Notes: generated by a model from the letters alone, not told the origin. A DNA stretch of 15,677 nucleotides from an uncultured delta proteobacterium (GCA_903893335.1 CAITLX010000673.1:1-15677); one strand, 5' to 3'. Positions 6,247 through 13,375 are shown, numbered from the stretch's first letter. Numbers and translations: made by a program.

Positions 6247-7272
6247 ATGACCACGCGCTTCGAGCCCAAGCCCTCCTGGTTGAAGGTGCGCGCGCCGGGG
6301 GGCGACCGTTACCACGCGCTCAAGGGCACGCTGCGCGACCTCGACCTGCACACCGTCTGCGAGGAGGCGCGCTGCCCCAACGTCGGCGAGTGCTGGCGCG
6401 AGGGCACCGCGACCGTGATGCTGCTCGGCGACACCTGCACGCGCGGCTGCCGCTTCTGCGCCGTGACGACGGGCGACCCGCGCGGCGCGGTCGACCCGCG
6501 CGAGCCCGAGCACGTCGCGCGCGCCATCGGGCGGCTCGAGCTCAGCTACGTCGTGCTCACCATGGTCGATCGCGACGACCTGCTCGATTTCGGCGCGGAG
6601 CACGTCGCGCGCACCGTGGTCCGCCTCCACGCGCTGCGCCCCGATCTCCTCGTCGAGGCGCTCGTGGGCGATTTCCAGGGGCACGCGGGCTACATCGACA
6701 CGGTCGTCGACGCCGAGCCCGACGTGTTCGGGCACAACGTCGAGGTGGTGCGCCGCCTGACGCCGCGGGTGCGCGACGCGCGCTGCGGCTACGACCGCTC
6801 GCTCGACGTCCTTCGCCGCGCGAAGGAGCGCAGCGCGGGGCGGCTGACGAAGTCGTCGCTCATGGTCGGCATCGGCGAGGAGCCCGCCGAGGTGAGCGAG
6901 GCGCTGCGCGATCTCCGCAGCGCCGGCGTCGACGTCGTCACGATCGGGCAGTACCTGCGCCCGAGCCCGCGGCACGCGCCCGTCGCGCGCTACGTCGAGC
7001 CCGCCGAGTTCGCCGCGTGGGAGGTCGAGGCGCGCGCGCTCGGCTTCCTCTACGCCGCGAGCGGTCCGCTGGTGCGGTCGAGCTACAAGGCCGCCGAGGT
7101 GTGGGTCCGCGCGAAGCTGGGCGCGGCCCCGGCAGACGAGGCGTCGGCGGTGCTCGCGGAGCGCGCGCGCCAGGCCGCCGAGGGGGCCGAGCGCGTCCGC
7201 GCCGAGGCGCCCGAGGGCGACCCGCCCGAGGCTCCCGCGCTCGTCTCGGCGGCCTCGCTCGTCCGGCGTTGA
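6247..7272 (+). CDS. lipA: lipoyl synthase (radical SAM)
   Basis: A 341-residue radical SAM enzyme that inserts two sulfurs into protein-bound octanoyl groups of 2-oxoacid dehydrogenases and the glycine cleavage system, using two SAM per product. Both iron-sulfur motifs are intact: the auxiliary cluster CEEARCPNVGEC (Cx4Cx5C, about residues 38-49) and the SAM cluster CTRGCRFC (about 63-70). The C-terminal RSS motif that ligates the auxiliary cluster is present in GPLVRSSYKA. Several blocks differ from the common enterobacterial form: LTMVDRDDLLDFGAEH for the usual TSVDRDDLxDGGAxH, VEALVGDF for VEVLIPDF, and GHNVEVV for NHNIETV. After about residue 295 comes an Ala/Glu/Arg-rich tail of roughly 45 residues beyond the usual end. 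It is probably co-transcribed with mtnA. No octanoyltransferase gene (lipB) is in view. Confidence 0.94.
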   Translation: MTTRFEPKPSWLKVRAPGGDRYHALKGTLRDLDLHTVCEEARCPNVGECWREGTATVMLLGDTCTRGCRFCAVTTGDPRGAVDPREPEHVARAIGRLELSYVVLTMVDRDDLLDFGAEHVARTVVRLHALRPDLLVEALVGDFQGHAGYIDTVVDAEPDVFGHNVEVVRRLTPRVRDARCGYDRSLDVLRRAKERSAGRLTKSSLMVGIGEEPAEVSEALRDLRSAGVDVVTIGQYLRPSPRHAPVARYVEPAEFAAWEVEARALGFLYAASGPLVRSSYKAAEVWVRAKLGAAPADEASAVLAERARQAAEGAERVRAEAPEGDPPEAPALVSAASLVRR

Positions 7273-7280
7273 GGCCTCGG

Positions 7281-7297
7281 CCGCCCGGCCCGGGCGG
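7281..7297 (+). terminator. hairpin after lipA
   Basis: A perfect 7-bp stem, CCGCCCG (7281-7287) with CGGGCGG (7291-7297), with a GCC loop, nine bases after the lipA stop. No T-tract follows. Confidence 0.5.
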
Positions 7298-7313
7298 GGT
7301 TCGCTCGCGCGCC

Positions 7314-7342
7314 TGGATTGCGCGGGCGCGAGTGTCTATAGT
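7314..7342 (+). promoter_or_regulatory. candidate ftsY promoter
   Basis: TATAGT at 7337-7342 matches five of six -10 bases; TGGATT at 7314-7319, 17 bases upstream, is a weak -35. Transcription would start near 7349, leaving a leader of about 23 bases that contains AAGGAG at 7355-7360, eleven bases before the ATG. Confidence 0.5.
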
Positions 7343-7371
7343 GCTGGCCCCTCGAAGGAGCCCCGCGCCCC

Positions 7372-8637
7372 ATGAACGCGATCCTCGCGATCCTCGCTGT
7401 CGTCCTGCTGGCGCTCGCCTACTTCGTCTTCCTGCGCAAGAAGCCTGCGCTGCCGGAGCCCGAGGCCACCGAGCCCGAGGCGCCGCGCGCTGCTCCGGCG
7501 GTCGCTCCCGTCGCCAAGGCGCCCGCGCTCGCTCCGGCACCCGCTCCCGCCGAGCCCCCGCCCGCTGCGCCGTCGGCTCCGCCGCCTGCGGAGGCCCCCG
7601 CCGCTCCCGAGCCCATCGCGCCCGAGCCGGTGGCGCCCCCCGTCGTCGTCGCGCCTCCTGCGGCGCCCCCCGCTGCGCCGGCGCCCGCGCGCGCTCGCGA
7701 CGTCGCCGGGCTCCGCAAGGGGCTCGCCAAGTCGCGCGGCGAGCAGGGCTTCTTCGGTCGGCTCGTCGGGCTCTTCAGCGGCAAGAAGGCGGTCGACCCC
7801 GCGCTCCTCGAGCAGATCGAGGAGGTCATGCTCACCTCCGACGTCGGCGTGAAGACGACCGCGTCGCTCATCGAGCGTCTCCGCCAGGGTCTCAAGAAGC
7901 AGGAGCTGACCGACTCCGACGCGGTGTGGGGCGCCCTGCGCGGCGAGGCGGCGCGCATCCTCGATCTCGGCGGCGGTCGCATCGGCCTGCGCCACAAGCC
8001 GACGGTGGTGCTCATGGTCGGCGTCAACGGCGCCGGCAAGACGACGACCATCGGCAAGCTCGCGACCAAGCTGAAGGCCGAGGGTAAGACGGTCCTGCTC
8101 GCCGCGGGCGACACCTTCCGCGCCGCCGCGGTGCAGCAGCTCGAGGTGTGGGGCAAGCGCGTCGACTGCGAGGTCGTACGCGGCAAGGAGGGGGCCGACC
8201 CCGGCGCCGTGCTCTTCGACGCCGTCCAGCGCGCGCGCGCCGAGGGCATCGACGTCGTCATCGCCGACACCGCGGGCCGCTTGCAGACCAAGACGCCGCT
8301 CATGGACGAGCTCAAGAAGATCGTCCGCACGATGGGCAAGGCGCTCGACGGCGCGCCGCACGAGACGCTCCTCGTGCTCGACGCGACCAACGGCCAGAAC
8401 GCCGTCTCGCAGGCCGCCATGTTCCGCGAGGCGATCGATCTCACGGGCATCGTGCTCACGAAGCTCGACGGCACCGCCAAGGGGGGTATCGTGCTCGCCA
8501 TCTGCGACGAGATGAAGATCCCGGTGCGCTATGTTGGGCTCGGCGAGCGCGCCGACGACCTCCGCGAGTTCGACGCCGATGAGTTCGCCGAGGCACTGTT
8601 CGGCGACTCCGCGGGGGACGGCGGCGGCTCCGTTTGA
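7372..8637 (+). CDS. ftsY: signal recognition particle receptor FtsY
   Basis: A 421-residue SRP receptor GTPase that docks ribosome-SRP complexes at the inner membrane. Residues 3-21 form one transmembrane helix, followed by FLRKK. Residues about 25-110 are a Pro/Ala-rich linker in place of the strongly acidic A domain of E. coli FtsY. The NG domain starts near 112 (GLRKGLAKSRGEQGFFGRL). Its GTPase motifs are complete: G1 GVNGAGKTTTIGK with Lys223, the insertion-box motif DTFRAAA from Asp247, DTAGR from Asp299, TKLD at 363-366, and the closing GLGER. The ATG has an AAGGAG Shine-Dalgarno and a TATAGT promoter element of its own. A hairpin terminator follows the stop. The direct membrane anchor is known from actinobacterial and some other FtsY proteins. 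Confidence 0.97.
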   Translation: MNAILAILAVVLLALAYFVFLRKKPALPEPEATEPEAPRAAPAVAPVAKAPALAPAPAPAEPPPAAPSAPPPAEAPAAPEPIAPEPVAPPVVVAPPAAPPAAPAPARARDVAGLRKGLAKSRGEQGFFGRLVGLFSGKKAVDPALLEQIEEVMLTSDVGVKTTASLIERLRQGLKKQELTDSDAVWGALRGEAARILDLGGGRIGLRHKPTVVLMVGVNGAGKTTTIGKLATKLKAEGKTVLLAAGDTFRAAAVQQLEVWGKRVDCEVVRGKEGADPGAVLFDAVQRARAEGIDVVIADTAGRLQTKTPLMDELKKIVRTMGKALDGAPHETLLVLDATNGQNAVSQAAMFREAIDLTGIVLTKLDGTAKGGIVLAICDEMKIPVRYVGLGERADDLREFDADEFAEALFGDSAGDGGGSV

Positions 8638-8642
8638 AGAAA

Positions 8643-8658
8643 CCGCCAGTTTTGGCGG
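8643..8658 (+). terminator. ftsY terminator hairpin
   Basis: CCGCCA (8643-8648) pairs perfectly with TGGCGG (8653-8658) around a GTTT loop, five bases after the ftsY stop, followed by ATTTCATT. This is the only hairpin in the window with a somewhat T-rich tail. Confidence 0.65.
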
Positions 8659-8664
8659 ATTTCA

Positions 8665-8693
8665 TTGCTTCGTCGAGACTCGTCTGTTAGAGT
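8665..8693 (+). promoter_or_regulatory. candidate promoter P1 of the beta-barrel gene pair
   Basis: TTGCTT (8665-8670) and TAGAGT (8688-8693) are 17 bases apart, in a stretch of lower GC than the surroundings. Start of transcription would be near 8700, giving an untranslated leader of about 80 bases. Confidence 0.5.
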
Positions 8694-8696
8694 CGC

Positions 8697-8709
8697 CCGC
8701 CATTGGCGG
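8697..8709. promoter_or_regulatory. short inverted repeat between promoters P1 and P2
   Basis: CCGCC (8697-8701) and GGCGG (8705-8709) flank ATT. The arms repeat those of the ftsY terminator (CCGCCA...TGGCGG at 8643-8658), so the two elements could pair with each other in a read-through transcript. It lies at the expected P1 start point and touches the P2 -35. Confidence 0.4.
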
Positions 8710-8738
8710 TTGACTGTTTTTGTGAATGGTTCTAGATG
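8710..8738 (+). promoter_or_regulatory. candidate promoter P2 of the beta-barrel gene pair
   Basis: TTGACT (8710-8715) is a near-perfect -35; TAGATG (8733-8738) is a weak -10 after 17 bases. The spacer is AT-rich for this genome. A start near 8745 would leave a leader of about 36 bases with GGAAGGGG at 8768-8775, five bases before the ATG. Confidence 0.4.
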
Positions 8739-8780
8739 TTTAGCTGGCCTCCGAGGTCGAAGGGTGCGGAAGGGGTAGCG

Positions 8781-9788
8781 ATGAACCAGGTGCGGATTGG
8801 GCTTATCGTGGCGGCAGCGATGATCGCTGTCCCGGGCTCGGCGTGGGCCCAGAAGGGTGGCAAGCCGAAGCGCGCCACTCCGGCCGCGGCCGCCGCACCG
8901 GCTCCCGCTGCGCCAGCGCCGGCTGCTGCCCCTGCGGCGCCGGCAAATGTCGAAATCGACGCCGACCAGCCAGCGGGTACCAAGGCCGTTCCGGCTGCGC
9001 CCGATGCGCCGGCGGCCGCCCCTGTGGTCCCCGGTGAGCCTGGTGGGCTCGGCGACATCTGCCAGATCGACCCGTCGGCCTGTCCGCAGGTCGACCTCGG
9101 TGCAGCGGCGAAGCGCACGCTCGGCGAGCAGATGTACGCCGTGCAGCAGATCTACGCGCTGCGCAACCACCGCTTCGAGACGCAGCTCTCGGGCACCTTC
9201 GCGCTCAACGACCAGTTCGTCGGTCACCCGGGCATCACGCCGGCGTTCAACTACTACGTGACCAACGTCCTCGCGGTGGGCATCAACGGCGCCTACTACT
9301 TCAACCGCGACCAGCCCTTCAATGCGCAGGTCCGTCGCGCTGCGCGCGTCGCGGTGCCGCTGACCGAGTACCAGTGGGCGGGCGCGGTCAACTTCACGTA
9401 CGTGCCCATGTACGGCAAGTTCGCCGGCTTCGGCGACTTCATCTTCCACTGGGACGCCTACGTCGTCGGCGGCGTCGGCGCGATGGCCACCCGCCCCATC
9501 GCGGTCGTCGACCCCGACAACCGCATCTTCAAGTGGCAGCCCAAGGTCGCGTTCAACGCGGGCGTCGGCGTGCGCATCTTCTTCAATCGGTGGTTCGCCG
9601 CCGTCCTCGAAGTGCGTGACTACATCTACAACGAGAAGCTCGAGAACCTCGAAATCGACCCGCAGCCTTCTCGCCGTAGCGACGAGAGCACCTGGTTCGG
9701 CGATTCGAAGCTGACCAACAACGTCCAGGCCCAGCTCGGCCTCTCCATGTTCCTCCCATTCTCGTGGGAGTATCGGCTGCCGAAGTGA
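8781..9788 (+). CDS. outer-membrane beta-barrel protein, myxobacterial type, first of a tandem pair
   Basis: A 335-residue exported protein. The start is ATG at 8781, five bases after GGAAGGGG; it gives a signal peptide of about 23 residues ending AWA, cleaved before Gln24. Residues about 25-85 are Ala/Pro-rich and look like a flexible linker. A short segment with two cysteines follows (DICQIDPSACPQ), possibly a disulfide. From about residue 115 to the end, alternating aromatic/hydrophobic strands suggest a small beta-barrel: FETQLSGTFALNDQ, NYYVTNVLAVGINGAYYFN, FNAGVGVRIFFNRWFAAVLEVRDY is the run near the end, and the last strand is LGLSMFLPFSWEYRLPK. It is paralogous to the next gene over the whole barrel. 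The family is the small outer-membrane beta-barrel group common in Myxococcales (as I recall, TIGR04565); some relatives, such as GltA and GltB, serve gliding motility. The function here is unknown. Confidence 0.8.
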   Translation: MNQVRIGLIVAAAMIAVPGSAWAQKGGKPKRATPAAAAAPAPAAPAPAAAPAAPANVEIDADQPAGTKAVPAAPDAPAAAPVVPGEPGGLGDICQIDPSACPQVDLGAAAKRTLGEQMYAVQQIYALRNHRFETQLSGTFALNDQFVGHPGITPAFNYYVTNVLAVGINGAYYFNRDQPFNAQVRRAARVAVPLTEYQWAGAVNFTYVPMYGKFAGFGDFIFHWDAYVVGGVGAMATRPIAVVDPDNRIFKWQPKVAFNAGVGVRIFFNRWFAAVLEVRDYIYNEKLENLEIDPQPSRRSDESTWFGDSKLTNNVQAQLGLSMFLPFSWEYRLPK

Positions 9789-9859
9789 GGCGACAGATGC
9801 GCGCCAACATGACCACCTCGCGCGAGCCTGTCTCGCGCCGAACGAACGAGGCGACGACG

Positions 9860-10705
9860 ATGCGGCGATTGCTCGCGGTGATGCTGGTGCTCGTCGGAGT
9901 GGGCACCGTCGGACGACGTGCCGAGGCACAGGAGATCCAGCTCACGGGTCCGCTCGCCGGTGCGCCGGCGGTGCGCAACCTGCGGCTCCACCGGCAGGGG
10001 CGCCTCGAGCTCGCGCCGACGCTGTCGTTCACGCTGCTCGACGAGTACCAGCGCACGATGCTGGTCGGCGCTCGCGCGAACTACAACCTGACCGACTGGT
10101 TCGCCGTCGGCGTCTGGGGGGCGTTCGGTGCGGTGCACCAGTCCACCGCGCTGACCGATCACATCGACGAGACGGTCGCGGAGCGCCGCGCCAGCTCGCC
10201 GAACTCGATCGACAACCAGCTGACCAAGGCCAACATCCCCGGCAGCTTCAAGGACCAGCTCGGCACGATCAACTACGTGTTCGCGCCGCAGGTCACCTTC
10301 GTGCCCTTCCGCGGCAAGCTGGCCATCTTCCAGAAGTTCTTCGTCGACACCGACGCCTACTTCTTCGCCGGCCCCGCGTTCGTCGGCCTGAAGGAGCGCG
10401 CGGACTGCTCGGCGGCGAGCACGGCCTGCGACCAGAGCACGGCGACGGCGTCGCGCACGGCGATCTCGCCCACGTTCGGCCTCGGCTTCGCCTTCTACTC
10501 GGGCGATTGGATGAGCGTCGGCATCGAGTGGCGCGCGCTGCCGTTCTCGTGGAACACCGGCGGCTTCGACGCCCATGGCTCGGGCGCCAACAACAAGTTC
10601 CCCGACCAGAAGATCGACGACAAGGACCGCGAGTTCAAGTTCAACCAGGTCCTCTCGCTGAGCGTCGGCTTCTACCTCCCCCAGGGAATGAAGCGCTCCG
10701 AGTAG
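9860..10705 (+). CDS. outer-membrane beta-barrel protein, myxobacterial type, second of a tandem pair
   Basis: A 281-residue exported protein with signal peptide MRRLLAVMLVLVGVGTVGRR and cleavage probably after AEA, before Gln24. GAGG lies eight bases before this ATG. An in-frame ATG at 9797 would add 21 hydrophilic residues before the signal and is less likely. It lacks the Ala/Pro linker of its neighbour and enters the barrel directly. Parallel blocks show the duplication: VRNLRLHRQGRLELAPTLSF with LRNHRFETQLSGTF, NYNLTDWFAVGVWGAF with NYYVTNVLAVGINGAY, FVPFRGKLAIFQKFFVDTDA with YVPMYGKFAGFGDFIFHWDA. Two cysteines (DCSAASTACDQ) lie in a probable loop. It follows the first barrel gene after 71 bases without a hairpin, so the two are likely co-transcribed. 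The final FYLPQGMKRSE follows the last strand. Function unknown. Confidence 0.8.
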   Translation: MRRLLAVMLVLVGVGTVGRRAEAQEIQLTGPLAGAPAVRNLRLHRQGRLELAPTLSFTLLDEYQRTMLVGARANYNLTDWFAVGVWGAFGAVHQSTALTDHIDETVAERRASSPNSIDNQLTKANIPGSFKDQLGTINYVFAPQVTFVPFRGKLAIFQKFFVDTDAYFFAGPAFVGLKERADCSAASTACDQSTATASRTAISPTFGLGFAFYSGDWMSVGIEWRALPFSWNTGGFDAHGSGANNKFPDQKIDDKDREFKFNQVLSLSVGFYLPQGMKRSE

Positions 10706-10746
10706 CCGGCCTCTTCAATCGAAGACCGCGCGACGCGGCCGCCCTC

Positions 10747-10771
10747 CGAAACGAGAGCGCGCCGCGTTTCG
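10747..10771. terminator. hairpin between convergent genes
   Basis: CGAAACG (10747-10753) and CGTTTCG (10765-10771) form a 7-bp stem with an 11-base loop, in the 95-base gap between the second barrel gene and the convergent HEAT-like gene. It could serve both directions. Confidence 0.45.
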
Positions 10772-10800
10772 CGTTGGTGCGCGGAGGCCCCGTCGCGCCT

Positions 10801-11556
10801 TCAGCGCCGGCGAACCTTGCCGTCGTCGCCGAGCGCGAAGCCACTCGGCAGCGCGCGCCGCGTGCTCTCGTGCAGGTCGGCAGCGACCTCCCAGCCTCGC
10901 GCCGCGAGCCCCTCGGCGATGCGCGTGCGCACCCGCATCGACTCCTCGTCGGCGAGCACGCGCGCGAGCGCGGGGGCCGACGCCGGGTCGCCCTGCGCGA
11001 GCGTCGCGACGACGGCGCTCCAGCGGATGTCGTCGCTGACGTCGTCGAGGAAGCGCTCGGCGGCTTGCCGCGCGCTGTCCGAGATCAGGTGCTCGAGCTC
11101 CGCGATGAGCTGCTGCTTGGGATCGGTGTTGCGCGTGTACTCGGTGTCGAACCGCTCGAGCAGGGCGAGCACCTCGGCCTGGTAGCGCTCGGCGGGCAGC
11201 AGCTCTCGCAGGATCTTCAGCGGCCACGCGAGGCTCTCGGCGCGCTCGGAGAAGGCGCGAATGGGCTCGAGCGCGGCCTCGCCGGCGGCGAGCACGCCGC
11301 GCATGGCGGCCTCCTTCTCGTCCTGGTCGGTGATCGACGGATCGATGTGGAAGGTGAACCGCTTGAGCAGCATGCCGGCCGACGTCGCGGTGCCGAGCTT
11401 CACGAGCGCGTCGATGGCCTCGATGCGGTCGTAGTTCTGCGCGTGCTTGTCGCCCGCGACCTTGCCGAGGCGCGCAGCGCTGCGGTCGCTCGCGGCGCTG
11501 CCGTCGGCGACGGCCGACGACTCCGGCTTCGACTTGAAGCGATCGAAAAACCCCAT
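10801..11556 (-). CDS. HEAT-repeat-like helical protein
   Basis: A 251-residue soluble protein with no signal or membrane segment. It opens MGFFDRFKSKPESS, followed by a short Ser/Ala-rich stretch. From about residue 30 to 230 it is almost wholly alpha-helical. Paired helices resemble HEAT repeats: YDRIEAIDALVKLGTATSAG, AAMRGVLAAGEAALEPIRAF, and DDIRWSAVVATLAQGD followed by SAPALARVLADEES. The tail ends DDGKVRRR. HEAT-like proteins usually act as scaffolds or binding partners; nothing here indicates an enzyme. It lies downstream of the sensor-like gene on the same strand with a 155-base gap, so they may be functionally linked, though the gap and a -10-like element suggest a separate promoter. 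The start codon has no Shine-Dalgarno. Family assignment is by helical periodicity only. Confidence 0.75.
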   Translation of the reverse strand: MGFFDRFKSKPESSAVADGSAASDRSAARLGKVAGDKHAQNYDRIEAIDALVKLGTATSAGMLLKRFTFHIDPSITDQDEKEAAMRGVLAAGEAALEPIRAFSERAESLAWPLKILRELLPAERYQAEVLALLERFDTEYTRNTDPKQQLIAELEHLISDSARQAAERFLDDVSDDIRWSAVVATLAQGDPASAPALARVLADEESMRVRTRIAEGLAARGWEVAADLHESTRRALPSGFALGDDGKVRRR

Positions 11557-11566
11557 GGGGGGCGGG

Positions 11567-11572
11567 TTATGC
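11567..11572 (-). promoter_or_regulatory. CATAAC -10-like element of the HEAT-like gene
   Basis: On the minus strand CATAAC ends ten bases before the ATG at 11556, with only C/G between and no Shine-Dalgarno. It matches four of six -10 bases and repeats the close spacing seen before the glycosyltransferase and PilZ genes. Confidence 0.35.
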
Positions 11573-11711
11573 CCTAGCCCTGCACCCCCCGTCCAGCAGC
11601 GCGGTGCGGCGCGGGCGGGAGGTGCGCAGCGATTCGGCCGCGCGGCTCGATTGGGAAGGTCGGTCGCGTCTCCACCGAGCGGAGCCGCTGGGGCAGGGTA
11701 GGGGCCGCGTC

Positions 11712-13175
11712 TCAGCCGAGCGGAACGGCGAGCAGCACGACCTCGCGGCCGCGAACCTCGATGCGGTAGCGCACGGCGCGGCCGTGCTTCTCGCCGAGCT
11801 CGCCCTCGAGCTCGCGGATGCGCTCGATGAACGCAGCCTCGAGGATGTGGCCGACGGGGTCGCCGAGCGAGCGCTTGGCCTGCACATACTCGGCGAACAG
11901 CCGACGGTAATAGGCGTCCTGCGGCTCGGCTCGCAGCGCGGCGACGACGGCGGGGTCGACCTGCGTGTCGGTCATCGATCGCTCGTCGACGGCCAGCGCC
12001 TCGGTGAAGTCGTTCGCCGTCGGCGGGTGCGTCGGGTGCCCCTCGTCGTCGGTGTCGTCCTCCTGCACGCCCATCAGCTGGTTGAGCAGCGAGTTGAGGC
12101 GGAACACGAGGCCGCCGAGCTCGGCGTGCTCGATCTCGAAGCGGAGATCGGAGCGGCCATTGAGGATGGCGAGCAGGCCCTCCTCGATCTCCTCGATGGG
12201 GCGCGCGATGTACGTGTCGAGCATCACGCCGCCGATGGCGACGAGCAGCAAGCCGAGCGCGCCGACCGCGAGCAGCGGCCAGAGCAAGCCGTCGAGATCG
12301 CCGAGCATGTTCGTCGGGCGGATGGCGATGAGCGCCGCTTGCTTGCCGTCGCCGTAGCCGGCGAGGGGCGCGGCGATGAAGACGTAGTCGTTGCCGCCGC
12401 TCGGCAACATGCGCGACTGGTTGGCGTCGAGCGCGGCGCGGACGGCCTTCGCGTCGGCGTCCTGGATGCGCGGCCCGTACTTGGTGGGCCAGCCATGGCT
12501 CGAGCGAGCCTTGAGGTCGAGCCACTCTCCGGCCGGGATGGCCAGCACGACGTCGAGGCCGCTCGTGTCGTCGCTCGTGCGCTGCAGGCGGCCGTCGTTG
12601 AGCGGCGAGCCGATGACCAGCACGCCGCCGATCTGGCCGCTCTCGTCGCGGACGGCGGCGTAGCTCACGAGCAGAAGCTCGGCCGACTTGGAGGCCGACC
12701 AGAGCTCGCTCGCCGTGACGCCGTGGGCGATCACGGCCTTGATGCGCGGGTGCGCGCTGCCGAGGTCGTCGCCGCGCATCTGGGTGCTGCTGCCGTCGCG
12801 GCCGAGGGCGAAGCCCTGCAGATCGACGAGCGCGACCATCGACGGCGCCGTGCGCGAGAGGATGGGGTCGCCGCTCGCGCGGGTGCGGACGGCGTTGGCG
12901 AACTGCGTCGCAGCCTCGCTGCGTGCGCTCGCGAGGCCCCCCTTGAAGGGCTCGCGCGCCGCGGGCTCGCTGGCCACGCCGGCGAGCCAGCGCTCGGTGC
13001 GCAGCGCGTCGAGCTCGAGCCGCCCCGTCGCTGCGGTCACCGCGCGCTCGGCGTCGATGCGCATCTTGGCCGGGTCGGACGCGACCGCCTCGAGCGACAG
13101 CTTGACGAGTACGTACCCCAGCAGGGTGACCAGGATCAGGATGACGGAGTTGACCGCGATGATCTTCCAGCGCAT
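11712..13175 (-). CDS. two-transmembrane sensor-like protein with HAMP-like segment and MXAN_5187-type C-terminus
   Basis: A 487-residue inner-membrane protein. TM1 is about residues 5-24 and TM2 about 297-319. The roughly 270 residues between them are periplasmic and look like a double Cache-type sensor: MVALVDLQGFALGRDG, a second module with LLLVSYAAVRDESGQIGGVLVIGSP, and later DYVFIAAPLAG. Residues about 320-370 follow TM2 as a HAMP-like segment (ARPIEEIEEGLLAILNG, then LNSLLNQLMG). An acidic linker (EDDTDDEGH) follows. The last 80 residues carry YYRRLFAEYVQAKRSLGDP and end VRYRIEVRGREVVLLAVPLG, which I recognise as the C-terminal domain named after Myxococcus xanthus MXAN_5187. There is no histidine kinase, methyl-accepting, GGDEF or phosphatase domain. 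GAGG lies about six bases before the ATG. The signal and output are unknown; the HEAT-like gene is next on the same strand. Confidence 0.8.
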   Translation of the reverse strand: MRWKIIAVNSVILILVTLLGYVLVKLSLEAVASDPAKMRIDAERAVTAATGRLELDALRTERWLAGVASEPAAREPFKGGLASARSEAATQFANAVRTRASGDPILSRTAPSMVALVDLQGFALGRDGSSTQMRGDDLGSAHPRIKAVIAHGVTASELWSASKSAELLLVSYAAVRDESGQIGGVLVIGSPLNDGRLQRTSDDTSGLDVVLAIPAGEWLDLKARSSHGWPTKYGPRIQDADAKAVRAALDANQSRMLPSGGNDYVFIAAPLAGYGDGKQAALIAIRPTNMLGDLDGLLWPLLAVGALGLLLVAIGGVMLDTYIARPIEEIEEGLLAILNGRSDLRFEIEHAELGGLVFRLNSLLNQLMGVQEDDTDDEGHPTHPPTANDFTEALAVDERSMTDTQVDPAVVAALRAEPQDAYYRRLFAEYVQAKRSLGDPVGHILEAAFIERIRELEGELGEKHGRAVRYRIEVRGREVVLLAVPLG

Positions 13176-13375
13176 CTCGTGCCTCGCTTCGCCACCAGCT
13201 TGGTCGCGGCGGTTCGTCGTGGGGCGGTGCGGCGGGAGTGCCGCAACACGCGCGTCGGCGTCGTCGGAGGGCCCGTCGGCAAGCGGCCGGTTCGGGCGGC
13301 GCAGGAGAGGAGAAGGCGGGCTTCTTCCCTCGAACGCCTCCGCGACAGTACCATTGCCGCTTCGCGAGCATCAAG

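Noticed and set aside
8736..8780. Earlier ATG of the first barrel gene
   Set aside because: It overlaps the P2 -10 candidate, lacks a Shine-Dalgarno and would bury the signal peptide; ATG 8781 has GGAAGGGG five bases before.
11678..11689. Hairpin AGCGG-AG-CCGCT as terminator of the sensor-like gene
   Set aside because: A two-base loop is too tight and the stem is short; nothing else convincing was seen in the 155-base gap.
13228..13245. Inverted repeat TGCGGC/GCCGCA in the divergent region before the amidohydrolase
   Set aside because: Six-base GC-only arms are expected by chance at this composition and it matches no promoter position.
13238..13375. N-terminal extension of the amidohydrolase from an ATG at 13238
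   Set aside because: The 46 residues are Arg-rich and unlike the family, which starts close to YHPERPERL; GTG at 13376 fits better.
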